From Myxococcales bacterium (GTDB taxonomy: Bacteria; Myxococcota; B64-G9), in contig JAAZNF010000028.1 of assembly GCA_012798435.1 (NCBI GenBank), forward strand, positions 79,362-143,361: a stretch of 64,000 nucleotides of DNA. The letters are read 5' to 3'. The notes below the pieces were generated by a model, which saw nothing but the letters and a program-made list of their open reading frames with translations, had not been told where the DNA came from and made no database searches. A program made the translations under genes and the position numbers. Below, in pieces: positions 44,011-53,961 of the stretch. Position 1 is the stretch's first letter, and every line of letters starts with the position of its first letter.

Positions 44011-45270
44011 CTAGTCGGCGCGCAGACGCTTGAGATCCCACAGGTGAACCGCCTCGGACGTGGCCAGGACGAGGAGAGGAGTGCGAGCATTGTCGGGGCC
44101 GACGGCGGAAACGGCAAGGTCCGCCGGCATTCCGGGCAGAGAGCCACCCCGTGTGATTTCCACCAGCGTCAGGTTATCCGCCGAGGTGGCGTCGTCGGAG
44201 AGCTTGAACTCCACGAGCGTCGTGTGGTTGTCTGGCGTCGTCTTGGCCTGGGACAGGATCACGATATTGAAGGTCTGTTCCTGGTAAACCACCATGTGAC
44301 TGCAGGCTGGGCAATCCGCGATCTTGGGAGCGTCGTAGGTGATGCCGACCTTCCACGCGTAGAGTTGTGGCTCGGCGGGCGCGCTGAATATCCGCACCAG
44401 ACCGAACAGCCAATTACCTCCGGGGGAGTAGGAAAGCTCGTCCGCCGAGCTCAGATCGGTGACGATGTCCGAAAAAGTCACGCTGTTGTTGTTGATGGTG
44501 GCCAGTACGATCTTTGTGGGAACCGAAATGTCGCGTCCGCCCAGCACCAGGTGAAACTGATCGCCCGGGAAGTCTACACTGTGAACCTTGATCTGCGGGC
44601 TCGCCGGCTCGGCCAGCACCGCGGAGTTGGAATTGAAATCGGTCACACGGAGGAGGTTTTCATTATCGATGGTGGCGACGTAGCGCGACGACGCACCGGA
44701 GACCGTGAACTCCTCCGAGAGCGCCAACGCCTTCGCCATCACCTGTTGCCAGGGATTCATGACCAGACGCCAGTCGTTGGCCGACCGCTCAAAGAACAGC
44801 AACCGATCCCCATCGAGGTTGCGGCAGCCGGCAATCAGCCCGTTGTGGTTGGGGAAAGGGAGGAGCGGACCGATGCCGAGGCAGTCCGTAGCGGTCCAGG
44901 GCGAATCGCGCGACGCCACCGGTATGACCACAAAGCGGCTCTCGTCGAGCATGAAGCCGATCTGCCAGCCCGCGGAGCGGCGAGGTTCTTTGGTGCACCC
45001 GACCAGAAGATAGGCCCATTCGCCGTCCTGCGAGAAGGAGAGCTCGACGTTCTCGCCGCAGGGGTTGGGAAGCGCAAGGTGGCCGCCGTTGCCCTGGTCG
45101 GCGAAGAGAACCCGCTCGGCGCAGGTGGCGAACGGGTCGCAGGTGATGCCGTTGCAATCGGCGTCCGAGTGGCAGGCCTTCCCCTGGGTGCCCCAATCGG
45201 GGATGAACACGTTGCAGTCCGCGCCGGCAAGCCCCAGCACGAGCACGAAGAAGGTTGTCGAAGCGCGCAT
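44011..45270 (-). CDS. Secreted lipoprotein, probably beta-propeller-like, unknown
   Basis: The 419-aa protein has a signal ending near Cys19 (GADC). A short Cys-rich region (about 33-50, CHSDADCNGITCDPFATC) is followed by a long beta-rich part without a clear blade motif. The CxxDxDC pattern is common near the N-terminus of myxobacterial surface lipoproteins. The ATG follows GGAGG, and the start lies one base beyond the stop of the upstream TolB/CsgG-like gene. Confidence 0.65.
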   Translation of the reverse strand: MRASTTFFVLVLGLAGADCNVFIPDWGTQGKACHSDADCNGITCDPFATCAERVLFADQGNGGHLALPNPCGENVELSFSQDGEWAYLLVGCTKEPRRSAGWQIGFMLDESRFVVIPVASRDSPWTATDCLGIGPLLPFPNHNGLIAGCRNLDGDRLLFFERSANDWRLVMNPWQQVMAKALALSEEFTVSGASSRYVATIDNENLLRVTDFNSNSAVLAEPASPQIKVHSVDFPGDQFHLVLGGRDISVPTKIVLATINNNSVTFSDIVTDLSSADELSYSPGGNWLFGLVRIFSAPAEPQLYAWKVGITYDAPKIADCPACSHMVVYQEQTFNIVILSQAKTTPDNHTTLVEFKLSDDATSADNLTLVEITRGGSLPGMPADLAVSAVGPDNARTPLLVLATSEAVHLWDLKRLRAD

Positions 45271-45271
45271 G

Positions 45272-46171
45272 CTAGAACCTCCCCGCCACGCCGACGCTGG
45301 CTCCGCCGCCCGGGAGCGGCGTGGCTGCCACCGTCGCCGAGGTGCCGTCGTCGAGTAGCCACAAGGTAAGTCCGGCGGCCATGAGGGCCGCCCCGGCGCC
45401 GAAGCTCGCCCACATCAAGCCGGTGAAGGTGCGGGTCTTGGCGAGCGAGCCCACCTCGCCTATGTCGTAGGCGTTCGCCTCCTTGAGCGCCAGGCCCAGG
45501 AAGGCGAAGCCCAGGGCCGAGACCCCGGCGCCCGACCACAGGGTGACGTGACCCCACAGGTTCAGGGCCGAGCGCGGCCGCTCGAGCTCACGGGTCACCG
45601 CGACCGCTCCCGCGGTGTCGCTCCTGGTACCGGTCTCGACCGCTGGGGGTACCGCCGGGGGGGAGGCACCACCGCTCGCGGGAACGGCGCTCTCGCGCAG
45701 CGGCATCATCAGCTCCTCGACCAGCCCGGCCAGCGCGTCGATGAGTTTCGCCTGACCTCCCTCGACCTTGCGCGACAGGCCCTTTTCGATGCGAAGCTTG
45801 GACACGTCCATGAGTTTCAGGTTGACGAGGTAGAGCTGCTCGAACTGGCTGACGTTGCCCACCACCACCCAGCGTACCCCCAGCGCGCCGCCGATCTCCG
45901 AGGCGCAGCCGAGCTCGTCGCAGCCGAGAAGCTGGCGCTGCTCGTCGAAGTTGATCACCGCGCGGATGTCGGACTTGCCGATCACCCGGAACCCGCCCAG
46001 CGCACGGATGGAGTTGGCCAAAAGGTCCCCGAGCGAGTCCATCTGCTCCTGGGTGACCCCCCCCTTGCCGGTGAACTCCATGACCGCCACCGGGACCTCA
46101 TCGGCACCCCAGGCCGTCGCAGCGCCGCATGAAAATAGGGCCATGAGAAAAACCCTGCCTGGAAAACGCAT
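45272..46171 (-). CDS. CsgG/TolB-like periplasmic protein with C-terminal membrane helices
   Basis: The 299-aa protein starts at the ATG behind AGGAGGAAC with a Sec signal. VPVAVMEFTGKGGVTQEQMDSL, FRVIGKSDIRAVI and ALGVRWVVVGNVSQF follow the CsgG/TolB N-terminal pattern, with a Cys pair (CDELGC). Two hydrophobic segments at about 200-270 could anchor it. It leads the lipoprotein run down to 39329. Confidence 0.72.
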   Translation of the reverse strand: MRFPGRVFLMALFSCGAATAWGADEVPVAVMEFTGKGGVTQEQMDSLGDLLANSIRALGGFRVIGKSDIRAVINFDEQRQLLGCDELGCASEIGGALGVRWVVVGNVSQFEQLYLVNLKLMDVSKLRIEKGLSRKVEGGQAKLIDALAGLVEELMMPLRESAVPASGGASPPAVPPAVETGTRSDTAGAVAVTRELERPRSALNLWGHVTLWSGAGVSALGFAFLGLALKEANAYDIGEVGSLAKTRTFTGLMWASFGAGAALMAAGLTLWLLDDGTSATVAATPLPGGGASVGVAGRF

Positions 46172-46251
46172 CGTTCCTCCTGGGTTCACCACACCGCGAG
46201 TTGCCGCAGCAAGCATAGCGAATCGCCCCCGAGCTGACAACAGAAACCCCC

Positions 46252-47112
46252 TCACGGCCCCTTGGGCAGCGGCTCGAACATGAACTTGCCCTCGACGAGG
46301 TCGGCCAGGCGCTTTCGTACCCGCTCCTCCTCGGTCGGGGAGAGTCCGGCGGAGAGCGCCTTGCGGTAAGAGAGCTCGGCCTCCTGCCGGTTGTGGACGT
46401 CGTAGTTCACGTCGCCGAGCGTAAGCCAGATGCGCGATTCGGCGGGGGCCAGCGCGGCGGCCTTGCGCAGCGCCCGGATGGACAAATCCCAGTGGCGCAG
46501 CTCACGGTACAGCCGGCCCATCTCGAAATAGCACTCGGCGCAGCCAGGATCGGCGGATGCGGCGATCTGGAACTCCTGGGCGGCCATGATGGTGTTGCCG
46601 AGCTTCCAGTAGTTGCGCGCCAGTTTCAGGTGGGGGCCGGGGTCTCGCGGCGCGTCGCGGCTCTCCTGGCGCAGGGCCTGCACCTCGTCCTCCAGCACCG
46701 CCGCCTGGTCCGCGAGGTCCGAAGGGAAATGCAGCAGGTACGCCCTCAGCACCGGCCCGCGCGGCTCCTGGGCGTCCGGCAGCCAGACCTCCACCACCCG
46801 TTCGCGCCCGTGCCAGCGGATGCGGATCCCTTCGCCCTCCGCTCGGAAGCGGACCAGGCGCTTTTCGAAAGTGAAAGGCGGACCCGCCTCCTCGCCCACC
46901 TCCAGGATGGACCCGCGCCGCACCCGGACCTCGGCCGCGCGGCCGTCCGGATCGCGGTAGCGCGCCCGGCAACCGCCCCCCGGCGCATTCGCTTCCAGCG
47001 ACTCCAGGCGGTACTGCCCCAGGTTGCCCCGCAGGCACTCCTCCTCCCGGGCGGAGCCGCGGCAGCCCGCGAGCAACAGCATGCAAACGGCGGCCGACCC
47101 GGCGAGCTTCAT
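46252..47112 (-). CDS. TPR lipoprotein
   Basis: The 286-aa lipoprotein (Cys17 in LAGC) has a beta-rich region with RDPDGRAAEVRVRRGSILEV, then at least three tetratricopeptide repeats from about residue 165 (LKLARNYWKLGNTIMAAQEF, CYFEMGRLYRELRHWDLS, WLTLGDVNYDVHNRQEAE). It probably scaffolds a periplasmic complex. The ATG lacks a strong ribosome site (GAAGG is 11 nt away). Confidence 0.78.
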   Translation of the reverse strand: MKLAGSAAVCMLLLAGCRGSAREEECLRGNLGQYRLESLEANAPGGGCRARYRDPDGRAAEVRVRRGSILEVGEEAGPPFTFEKRLVRFRAEGEGIRIRWHGRERVVEVWLPDAQEPRGPVLRAYLLHFPSDLADQAAVLEDEVQALRQESRDAPRDPGPHLKLARNYWKLGNTIMAAQEFQIAASADPGCAECYFEMGRLYRELRHWDLSIRALRKAAALAPAESRIWLTLGDVNYDVHNRQEAELSYRKALSAGLSPTEEERVRKRLADLVEGKFMFEPLPKGP

Positions 47113-47262
47113 GCGGCCCGGGACCTTCCCTCGGCGGGCAAGGTTCCCCCTCTCGTTCAACTGTCGCTTGCTTACGAGCCGTCTCTCTTCTCGCCTGGCC
47201 TCGCTCGCTCTCCCGGTCCCGTAGCCAGCCACCTCAAACAACAACAGATCCTCCTGCAAAGA

Positions 47263-47390
47263 GAGGAGCATACTCGCATGCTCCTCATACCAGCAATTTC
47301 AGCCGCAGCCCGATCGCCGTCAAGGGCGAGCGCAGCGAGTCGCGGAGCGACCGCAGGCCCTGGACGACACAGATCGGGCGGAGGCTATGC
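47263..47390. repeat. Dispersed structured repeat, copy C (diverged)
   Basis: GAGGAGCAT and ATGCTCCTC (47263-47286) form the first hairpin. CCCGATC (47309-47315) pairs with GATCGGG (47372-47378), and the inner arms pair at nine of ten positions. Compared with copy B, both partners of one outer pair have changed, keeping the stem. The gap 47113-47418 contains no gene. Confidence 0.82.
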
Positions 47391-47418
47391 CTGACGAGAA
47401 ACGCGACCAAGCGACATC

Positions 47419-48159
47419 TCACGGCACCGGGGAAGGCGCCGGACGCGGCGCGGGCTGCTCCGCAGGCACCGGGGCCGGCGGGGGCTCGGGGGGGCGGACC
47501 TCGGCGGAGGGTTGGGCCTTGGCCGCCTCGATCACCTGGAGCAGGTTCTGCACCTTGCGCGACCACTCGGCCGCGTCGGCGAAGCGCCCCGAGCCGTAGG
47601 TGCGGGCGCGCTCGAATTTGCGCCGCGTGTCCTCGAGGAGCTTCTCCACCTGGAGGTACACCCGCTTCGCCTCCACGTAGTCCACGTCCGCGGTGAGCCG
47701 CTGGATGTGCTGCACCTGCGCCACGTCCAGGCCCTGGAGCTTCTCGGCGCGCTTGAGGTAGCCCTTGCCCTTCTGGAAGGTCTCCTCGTCCTCCACGAAC
47801 ACCCGCTCTTCGACAAGCCTTATCAGGATGGCCGCCAGCTCGCGGTTGAGCGAGGGCAGATCGTCGAACTCGCGGTTCTCGGCGCGGAAGTCGCGCGGCA
47901 GCTCCAGCGGCGCGTACAAGGCCGCCTGCTCGGGGTCCTCGGGCTTGTAGCGGGTGCTCCCCCAGGGAAAGAAGATCCCCGCGCGCACGGTCACCTGGCC
48001 GCTCTCGACGGCCAGGTAGAACTTCTTGGAGTGCAGCAGCGACAGGAGATAGACGATGACGGCCAGCAGAAACAGGATGACGATGCCCGTGACCAGCACA
48101 CGGTTCGAGCGCCGGCGGCGCGGGGTCGCCTCCATCACCGGGGCCTCTTGTTCGCTCAT
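47419..48159 (-). CDS. Single-pass membrane protein with coiled periplasmic part
   Basis: The 246-aa protein has a short basic cytoplasmic N-terminus, one membrane helix (about 20-42), a small beta region with VESGQVTVRAGIFFPWG, a long helical stretch (about 120-205) and a Pro/Ala-rich tail. No family is recognised. The ATG follows GGGAGG. Confidence 0.68.
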   Translation of the reverse strand: MSEQEAPVMEATPRRRRSNRVLVTGIVILFLLAVIVYLLSLLHSKKFYLAVESGQVTVRAGIFFPWGSTRYKPEDPEQAALYAPLELPRDFRAENREFDDLPSLNRELAAILIRLVEERVFVEDEETFQKGKGYLKRAEKLQGLDVAQVQHIQRLTADVDYVEAKRVYLQVEKLLEDTRRKFERARTYGSGRFADAAEWSRKVQNLLQVIEAAKAQPSAEVRPPEPPPAPVPAEQPAPRPAPSPVP

Positions 48160-48273
48160 GGCTTACCTCCCAAAACCATCTCCCCTCTTCGCGCGATGGG
48201 AACATGGTTTCCGAAGCCCATATACCCGTCGCTACCGGGAAATGCAAATCGACGGAATGCGCGCTCCGGCGCT

Positions 48274-48807
48274 TCAGGGGGCGGGCGGCGGGTCCAGCAC
48301 CCCGATGAAGGGCAGGTTGCGGTAGCGGCCCTGGTAGTCGAGCCCGTAGCCGATCACGAACACGTCCGGGACGGTGAACCCCAAGTAGTCGATGGGGGTC
48401 TTCACCCGGGCGCGGCTGGGCTTGTGCAGCAGGGTGCACACCTTGAGGCTGGCCGGCTTGCGGGTGGCCAGGTTGTCGAGCAGGTAGCGCATGGTGAGCC
48501 CGGTGTCGACGATGTCCTCCACCACCAGCACGTCCTTGCCGTTGCAGGGCTGGGTGAGGTCCGAGGTGATGCGGATGACGCCCGAAGTGGTGGTGCGATC
48601 GCCGTACGAGCTGATCCCCAGAAAGTCCACCGTGAGCGGCAGTTGGATCTCGCGGCACAGGTCGGCGAGGAACAGGAAGCTCCCCTTCAGCACTGCCACC
48701 AGGTTGAGGTTGCGCCCGGCGTAGTCGCGCGTGATCTGCGCGCCCAGCTCGCGCACCCGCGCCGCGATCTGCTCCTTGCCGATGATCTGCCGCATGCCCT
48801 CGTCCAC
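48274..48807 (-). CDS. hpt: Hypoxanthine phosphoribosyltransferase
   Basis: The 177-aa enzyme converts hypoxanthine or guanine and PRPP to IMP or GMP. The PRPP loop is [14 protein letters not shown], and [11 protein letters not shown] and the C-terminal [19 protein letters not shown] block are typical. The GTG start is chosen for the GGAGGG site; an ATG four codons later is possible. It lies 23 bp after the uracil enzyme gene. Confidence 0.95.
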   Translation of the reverse strand: MDEGMRQIIGKEQIAARVRELGAQITRDYAGRNLNLVAVLKGSFLFLADLCREIQLPLTVDFLGISSYGDRTTTSGVIRITSDLTQPCNGKDVLVVEDIVDTGLTMRYLLDNLATRKPASLKVCTLLHKPSRARVKTPIDYLGFTVPDVFVIGYGLDYQGRYRNLPFIGVLDPPPAP

Positions 48808-48830
48808 GCCGCCCTCCTCTCCGCCGCCCG

Positions 48831-49649
48831 TCAGTGCTCGGCGTTGTTGAGGAACTCGCCCAGGCCGCCCAGGCCGGGCACGATGTAGCCGTGCTCGTTG
48901 AGCCCAAACTCCTCGCCCGGGCGCGCGCCGGGGAGCGAGCGCAAAGCCCGCTCGCTGCTGCGGCCCCGGTCCAGCCGGGCGGCGTACACGATGACGTTCG
49001 GGTGCTCGGCGCGCAGGCGGCGCAAGAACTCCGGGGTCACCACCAGGTTGATCACGATGATCTTGGCGATGGCATCCCCGCCCGCTTGAGCACGCACGAA
49101 GCGGATGCCCAGATCCAGCGAGCCGCCGGTGGCGCCCATGGGATCGGGGAAGAGCACGATTCGGCCCTCGTAGGAGCCGCCCACCTTGGCGCCGGACACG
49201 ATGGCGCCGCGCACCCGGCCGCGCCGGTCCACCTTGCGCTCCGCCATGAGGAAATCCTGGCGCACGTTGCGCTCGCCGAGCAAGAGCCCCATCTCCTCGA
49301 AGCACACCTGGGAGGAGAGCAGGCCCGCCCGGGCCACCCCCACGGTCACCGCCCGGGTCTCGGGATCGATGACCTCGCCGGACCACACCGCGTCGGGGGC
49401 GGAGCGCGCCATGCGGGTGAGCACCGACACCGAGGCGCGCGGGAACTCGGCCGCCATCACCACGTGGATCAGGGTGCGGTAGATGGCGCACAAGAGCTGC
49501 CCGCCCTCGATGCCGCGGGTTTCCGGGAGCGACAGCTTGAGCACCCGCGACACCAGCACCGGGTCGGACAGCACATGGACGTTCTTGCCGTAGCGGTGGG
49601 GGATCTGCTGCGGCCGGTAGACGAGGTGGCGGTAGCTCCGGTCAGGCAT
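48831..49649 (-). CDS. upp: Uracil phosphoribosyltransferase-family protein
   Basis: The 272-aa protein has the PRPP loop [20 protein letters not shown] at the N-terminus and a C-terminal [16 protein letters not shown], matching the uracil-binding end of Upp. It is about 60 residues longer than E. coli Upp, and the loop has Gly where most enzymes have Leu. UMP synthesis from uracil is the likely role given the tdk and hpt neighbours. Confidence 0.85.
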   Translation of the reverse strand: MPDRSYRHLVYRPQQIPHRYGKNVHVLSDPVLVSRVLKLSLPETRGIEGGQLLCAIYRTLIHVVMAAEFPRASVSVLTRMARSAPDAVWSGEVIDPETRAVTVGVARAGLLSSQVCFEEMGLLLGERNVRQDFLMAERKVDRRGRVRGAIVSGAKVGGSYEGRIVLFPDPMGATGGSLDLGIRFVRAQAGGDAIAKIIVINLVVTPEFLRRLRAEHPNVIVYAARLDRGRSSERALRSLPGARPGEEFGLNEHGYIVPGLGGLGEFLNNAEH

Positions 49650-49653
49650 GCTC

Positions 49654-50235
49654 TCACTCCCGTTCCGGCGACTGGCCGGGCTCGGGTTGGAAACAGCGGC
49701 GGCAGCGGGCCTCGTAGGTGTCCTGCGCGCCCACCTGGATGCGGTCGCCGCCGGGCCGGATGCGCTGGGAGCGGTTGGCCGGGTTTCCGCACTTGACGCA
49801 GATGGCCAGGTTCTTGGTGATGTACTCGGCCACGGCCAGCAGGGCCGGCATGGGCTCGAACGGCCGCCCCAGGTAGTCCTGGTCCAGCCCGGCCACGATC
49901 ACGCGCAGGCCGCGGTTGGCCAGGGTCTCGCACACCTCCACCAGCTCGGCCCCGAAGAACTGCGCCTCGTCCACGCCCACCACCTGCACGTCCGGCTCGA
50001 GCTTCTCCAGCATCTCCCGGGCGTTGGCGATGGGAACGGACTGCATGCGCTGGTCGCTGTGGCTGACGATCTGCTCCGGGTGGTAGCGGTTGTCGATGCG
50101 CGGCTTGAAGATCAGCACCTTCTGGCGGGCGATCTGGGCCCGGCGCAGGCGGCGGATGAGCTCCTCGGTCTTGCCGGAGAACATCGAGCCGCAGATGACC
50201 TCGATCCAGCCGGTTTCCCGGGGCAGCGACTGCAT
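49654..50235 (-). CDS. tdk: Thymidine kinase
   Basis: The 193-aa type II thymidine kinase has a P-loop GSMFSGKT (16-23), Walker-B-like VVGVDEAQFF, and a zinc lasso with CVKC and CRRC. The start follows GGGAGAGG. It is the first of a three-gene nucleoside salvage operon, tdk-upp-hpt, with a 4-bp gap to the next gene. Confidence 0.96.
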   Translation of the reverse strand: MQSLPRETGWIEVICGSMFSGKTEELIRRLRRAQIARQKVLIFKPRIDNRYHPEQIVSHSDQRMQSVPIANAREMLEKLEPDVQVVGVDEAQFFGAELVEVCETLANRGLRVIVAGLDQDYLGRPFEPMPALLAVAEYITKNLAICVKCGNPANRSQRIRPGGDRIQVGAQDTYEARCRRCFQPEPGQSPERE

Positions 50236-50316
50236 GGGCCTCTCCCGCGTGAGCGTCCGCCCGTTCGCGGCCGAGACGGTACCCGCAAGGGGTTCTCAAG
50301 TCAAATCGGCGGGGGA

Positions 50317-50529
50317 CTAGATCTCCCAGGCCACGCCGATCGCTCCCTGGATCTCACAGTCCGAGTCCCAGAAGAACTTCGTGTTTTTCTCGAGCGGGAG
50401 CGACAACTTGAGGCTGGGCGAGAGCCGGCCGAACACGAGACGGCAACCCAGGTTGAGACAGAACAGATTCTCGCTCCCGAGCAGGTCGAAATCGGACACG
50501 GGGATCTCGACGTGCGCACGATGCGCCAT
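50317..50529 (-). pseudogene. Possible 3' remnant of an outer-membrane protein gene
   Basis: Seventy residues with alternating hydrophobic and polar residues end in GAIGVAWEI, like the last strands of an outer-membrane barrel (compare the end of 13210-14832). There is no ribosome site or signal peptide, and the frame runs upstream into the antisense of the peptidase gene. The rest of the 50236-50593 gap shows nothing. Confidence 0.45.
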
Positions 50530-50593
50530 TGACGGCCGGGGCCGGATGCGCTTTGGTGGAGCCGTGGTCCACCTGCCACCGGGAGGTCCGTCC

Positions 50594-52696
50594 ATGGCGC
50601 GCGCGCTCTTCCTTTCGCTTTCGCTCTGGCTGCTGGGTTCTGTCGTGGGCGCGGCGTCGCCGGCCACGGCCCCGGAGCCCGACGATCCCTTCCTCTGGCT
50701 GGAGGAGGTGAGCGGGGAGAAGGCCATGGCCTGGGTCAACGAGCGCAACGCCGAGTCCAGCCGCGAGCTCGCGGGCGACCCGGGATTCGCCCGGCTCGAG
50801 GCCCGGCTGCTTTCCATCCTGGACTCCAAGGAGCGCATCCCTTTCGTGGAGCGGCTCGGGGAACCGCTCTACAACTTCTGGCGGGACGAGAAGAACGAGC
50901 GCGGGCTGTGGCGGCGCACCCCGCTCGCCGAGTACCGCAAGCCCGCCCCGGCCTGGGAGACGGTGCTGGATCTGGACGCGCTGGCCCGGCAGGAGAAGGA
51001 GGACTGGATCTGGAAGGGCAACGCTTGCCTGCCGCCGGAATACCGTCGCTGCCTGCTGTTCCTCTCGCGCGGCGGCTCGGACGCGGTGGTGGTGCGGGAG
51101 TTCGATGTGGTCGACAAGGCCTTCGTGCCGGACGGTTTCTTTTTGCCCGAGGCCAAGAGCGCCGCCGCCTGGATCGACCGCGACCACCTGTTCGTGGGGA
51201 CGGACTTCGGCCCGGGCAGCCTCACCGACTCGGGCTATCCGCGGATCATCAAGCGCTGGCGACGCGGCACCCCGCTCAGCGAGGCCGAGCCGGTCTTCGA
51301 GGGGCGGCCCGAGGACGTGTCGGCGTTCGGGTTCCGCGACCTCTCCGAGGGCTTCGAGCGCGACATCGTGGGACGGCGGGTGAGCTTCTTCGCCAGCGAA
51401 TACTTCGTCCTCCTCGGCGGCAAGCGGGTGCACCTCGACGTGCCCCCGGACGCGGACCTGCAAACGCACCGCTCGTGGCTGTTCGTCACCCTGCGCAGCG
51501 ACTGGATCGTCGGCGGCAACACCTACCCGGCCGGTTCGCTGCTGGCCATCGGGTTCGACGACTTCTTGCAGGGCCGGCGGGACTTCGCCACCCTGTTCGC
51601 GCCCGGCCCACGCATCGCGCTGGAGACCTTCACGCCTCTTCGAGACGGCGTGATCGTGAACGCCCTCGACAACGTGAGGACCCGGCTCACCCTGTGGCAG
51701 TGGCAAGCCGGCGCCTGGACCCAGAAGCCCATCCCGGGGGTCCCGGACATCGGCAGCGCCTCGGCGTTGGCCCTAGACGCCGATCGCAGCGACGAGTTCT
51801 TTCTCACCTCCATGGACTTCTTGACCCCCACCACGCTCTCGCTGGGGAGACCGGGGACGAAACTGGAACCGCTGAAGCGGTTGCCGGCGTTTTTCCGGTC
51901 CGACGGGCTGATCATGAGCCAGCACGAGGCGGCCTCCGCCGACGGGACCCGCATCCCCTATTTCTTGGTCACGAAAAAGGGCCTCGTCTTGAATGGCCAG
52001 ACCCCCACCCTGCTCTACGGCTACGGCGGCTTCGAGATCTCCCTGACGCCGTTCTACGCCGCCACATGGGGCGCGGCCTGGCTGGAGCGCGGCGGGGCCC
52101 TGGCCGTGGCGAACATCCGCGGCGGCGGCGAGTTCGGCCCCGCCTGGCACCAGGCGGCCCTGCGCGAGAACCGGCCCCGGGCCTACCAGGACTTCATCGC
52201 GGTCGCCGAGGACCTGATCCGCCGCAAGATCACCCGGAGCGAGAAGCTCGGCATCATGGGCGGGAGCAACGGCGGGCTGCTCGTGGGCAACATGCTGACC
52301 CGGCGCCCGGACCTCTTCGGGGCGGTGGTGTGCCAGGTGCCGCTGCTCGACATGCGGCGCTACCGCAAGCTGCTCGCCGGCGCCAGCTGGATGGAGGAAT
52401 ACGGCGATCCCGACGACCCGCGGCAGTGGGAGTTCATCCGGACGTTCTCCCCCTACCATAACCTCAAGGCCGGCGTGCGCTACCCGCGGACGCTGTTCAC
52501 CACCTCCACCCGCGACGACCGCGTCCACCCCGGCCACGCCCGCAAGATGGCGGCCCGCATGAAGGAGCTGGGCCAGGACGTGCTGTACTTCGAAAACACC
52601 GCCGGGGGACACGCCGGGGCGGCCACCAACAAGCAGAAGGCCCACATCATGGCGCTGGAATTTGCCTTCCTCGCCCGCCAGCTCGGCCTGCGCTGA
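50594..52696 (+). CDS. Prolyl oligopeptidase-family (S9) serine peptidase
   Basis: The 700-aa protein has a signal peptide (cleavage near GAA-S, about residue 21), a seven-bladed propeller domain and an alpha/beta hydrolase domain. Ser558 in GGSNGGLL is the nucleophile; Asp in STRDDRVHP and His in GGHAG complete the triad. It cleaves short peptides after Pro, here likely in the periplasm. The start follows GGGAGG. Confidence 0.93.
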   Translation: MARALFLSLSLWLLGSVVGAASPATAPEPDDPFLWLEEVSGEKAMAWVNERNAESSRELAGDPGFARLEARLLSILDSKERIPFVERLGEPLYNFWRDEKNERGLWRRTPLAEYRKPAPAWETVLDLDALARQEKEDWIWKGNACLPPEYRRCLLFLSRGGSDAVVVREFDVVDKAFVPDGFFLPEAKSAAAWIDRDHLFVGTDFGPGSLTDSGYPRIIKRWRRGTPLSEAEPVFEGRPEDVSAFGFRDLSEGFERDIVGRRVSFFASEYFVLLGGKRVHLDVPPDADLQTHRSWLFVTLRSDWIVGGNTYPAGSLLAIGFDDFLQGRRDFATLFAPGPRIALETFTPLRDGVIVNALDNVRTRLTLWQWQAGAWTQKPIPGVPDIGSASALALDADRSDEFFLTSMDFLTPTTLSLGRPGTKLEPLKRLPAFFRSDGLIMSQHEAASADGTRIPYFLVTKKGLVLNGQTPTLLYGYGGFEISLTPFYAATWGAAWLERGGALAVANIRGGGEFGPAWHQAALRENRPRAYQDFIAVAEDLIRRKITRSEKLGIMGGSNGGLLVGNMLTRRPDLFGAVVCQVPLLDMRRYRKLLAGASWMEEYGDPDDPRQWEFIRTFSPYHNLKAGVRYPRTLFTTSTRDDRVHPGHARKMAARMKELGQDVLYFENTAGGHAGAATNKQKAHIMALEFAFLARQLGLR

Positions 52697-52745
52697 CACC
52701 CTCTACCCTTGCCGCCACGCTCGTAACGCCGCATAATCGCACCGC

Positions 52746-53879
52746 ATGCGCGCGTCGCCCGTTCGACTCGTGTCTTCCCCCGTTCTCGCCTGGCTCGCGG
52801 GCCTGGCCGTGGCCCTCCTTGTTGCCGCCTGCGGGCCCGGGACCATCGAGGAGATCGATCCCGACGGCGGGCAGACGGACGGGGGCCACGACGGCGGCGA
52901 CGCCGGCCCCGACGGCGGTGGCGACATCGACCCCAACCAGGACAGCGACGGCGACGGGCTGCCGGACGTGTGGGAGCTTTCGGCGGGCGACAAGGCGCGC
53001 CTGGACCCGAACAAGCGCGACAGCGACGGCGACGGCACCCCCGACGGGGCCGAGGACTACGACGGCGACGGGCTGTCCAACCTGGAGGAGCTGGCCGCCG
53101 CGCGCTTTACGGCCATCCCGGCCGAACCGCCGCCCCACCCGCTGCGCCGGGATCTGCTCATCGAGCTCGACAGCATGAGCGGCCGGGCGCCGGAGGAGGA
53201 GGCGCTCCTCATGGCCGCCCGGGCCTTCGCCGCCCTGTCCTTGCAGAACCCCGACGGTTCGAGCGGCGTCCAGTTGCATGTTGTCCCCGACGAGCGGGAT
53301 CTGCCCGCGCAGGAGTTCGACGGCTCCTTCGAGCAACGCTGGGCTTACCTCGCCGCTCACGGCCCCGAGATGAACGACGGCCTCTCCCCGCCCCTGCCGC
53401 TGCGAAAAATGGTCCACGTCATGGCGGTGGCCCGGCGCGCCGACATCCCCGACCGCGGCGGCGAGGTGGTGGCGGCCGACTCCGACCCGGAGCAGGCCGG
53501 GGTGTTCATCTACCGCGACGTGATCGAGGCCAATTTCCCCGCCTGCGAGCGCACCATGCCCCCGCTGCTGCCGGCCATCACCGTGCTGGAGATGACCGGA
53601 AGCACCCTCATCCACGAGGTCGGCCACACCCTTCAGCTCGGCCACGACACGGCCGCGGGCGGCGGCGTCAACAGCTACAACATCATGGCGGTGCCGGGAA
53701 GCTGCGGCGAGGCCCAGATGCGCACCCACGGCGCCGACAACCACGACCCCGACCAGGGCGCCACCGAGGAGACCGGCGAGCCGCGTTTCTCGGCCCCCGC
53801 CGCCCAGCTCATGCGCTGGACGCGCAAGCTCTCGGTGGAGACGGCGGCCATGGAGGACGAGGACGGCTACGAGATGTGA
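52746..53879 (+). CDS. Metzincin-like metalloprotease lipoprotein with calcium-binding repeats
   Basis: The 377-aa lipoprotein (Cys29 in VAAC) has an Asp/Gly-rich linker and thrombospondin-type-3/EF-like repeats DSDGDGLPD, DSDGDGTPD, DYDGDGLSN (about 66-112). The catalytic motif HEVGHTLQLGHD lies at 290-301, with His290, His294 and His300 as zinc ligands and Glu291 as base. NIMAVPG supplies the Met-turn. No clear ribosome site precedes the ATG. Confidence 0.83.
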   Translation: MRASPVRLVSSPVLAWLAGLAVALLVAACGPGTIEEIDPDGGQTDGGHDGGDAGPDGGGDIDPNQDSDGDGLPDVWELSAGDKARLDPNKRDSDGDGTPDGAEDYDGDGLSNLEELAAARFTAIPAEPPPHPLRRDLLIELDSMSGRAPEEEALLMAARAFAALSLQNPDGSSGVQLHVVPDERDLPAQEFDGSFEQRWAYLAAHGPEMNDGLSPPLPLRKMVHVMAVARRADIPDRGGEVVAADSDPEQAGVFIYRDVIEANFPACERTMPPLLPAITVLEMTGSTLIHEVGHTLQLGHDTAAGGGVNSYNIMAVPGSCGEAQMRTHGADNHDPDQGATEETGEPRFSAPAAQLMRWTRKLSVETAAMEDEDGYEM

Positions 53880-53961
53880 GGGCGCGCCGCCCCCTCGGCC
53901 TGCCGGTTCCAGCGCGCGGCCGATGGTCGAGCGCCTGGCGATCTTGCGTCGTCTTGCGTCG

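Noticed and set aside
42952-45369. An 805-aa plus-strand open frame
   Set aside because: It is antisense to four lipoprotein genes with clear signals and ribosome sites; an artefact of high GC content.
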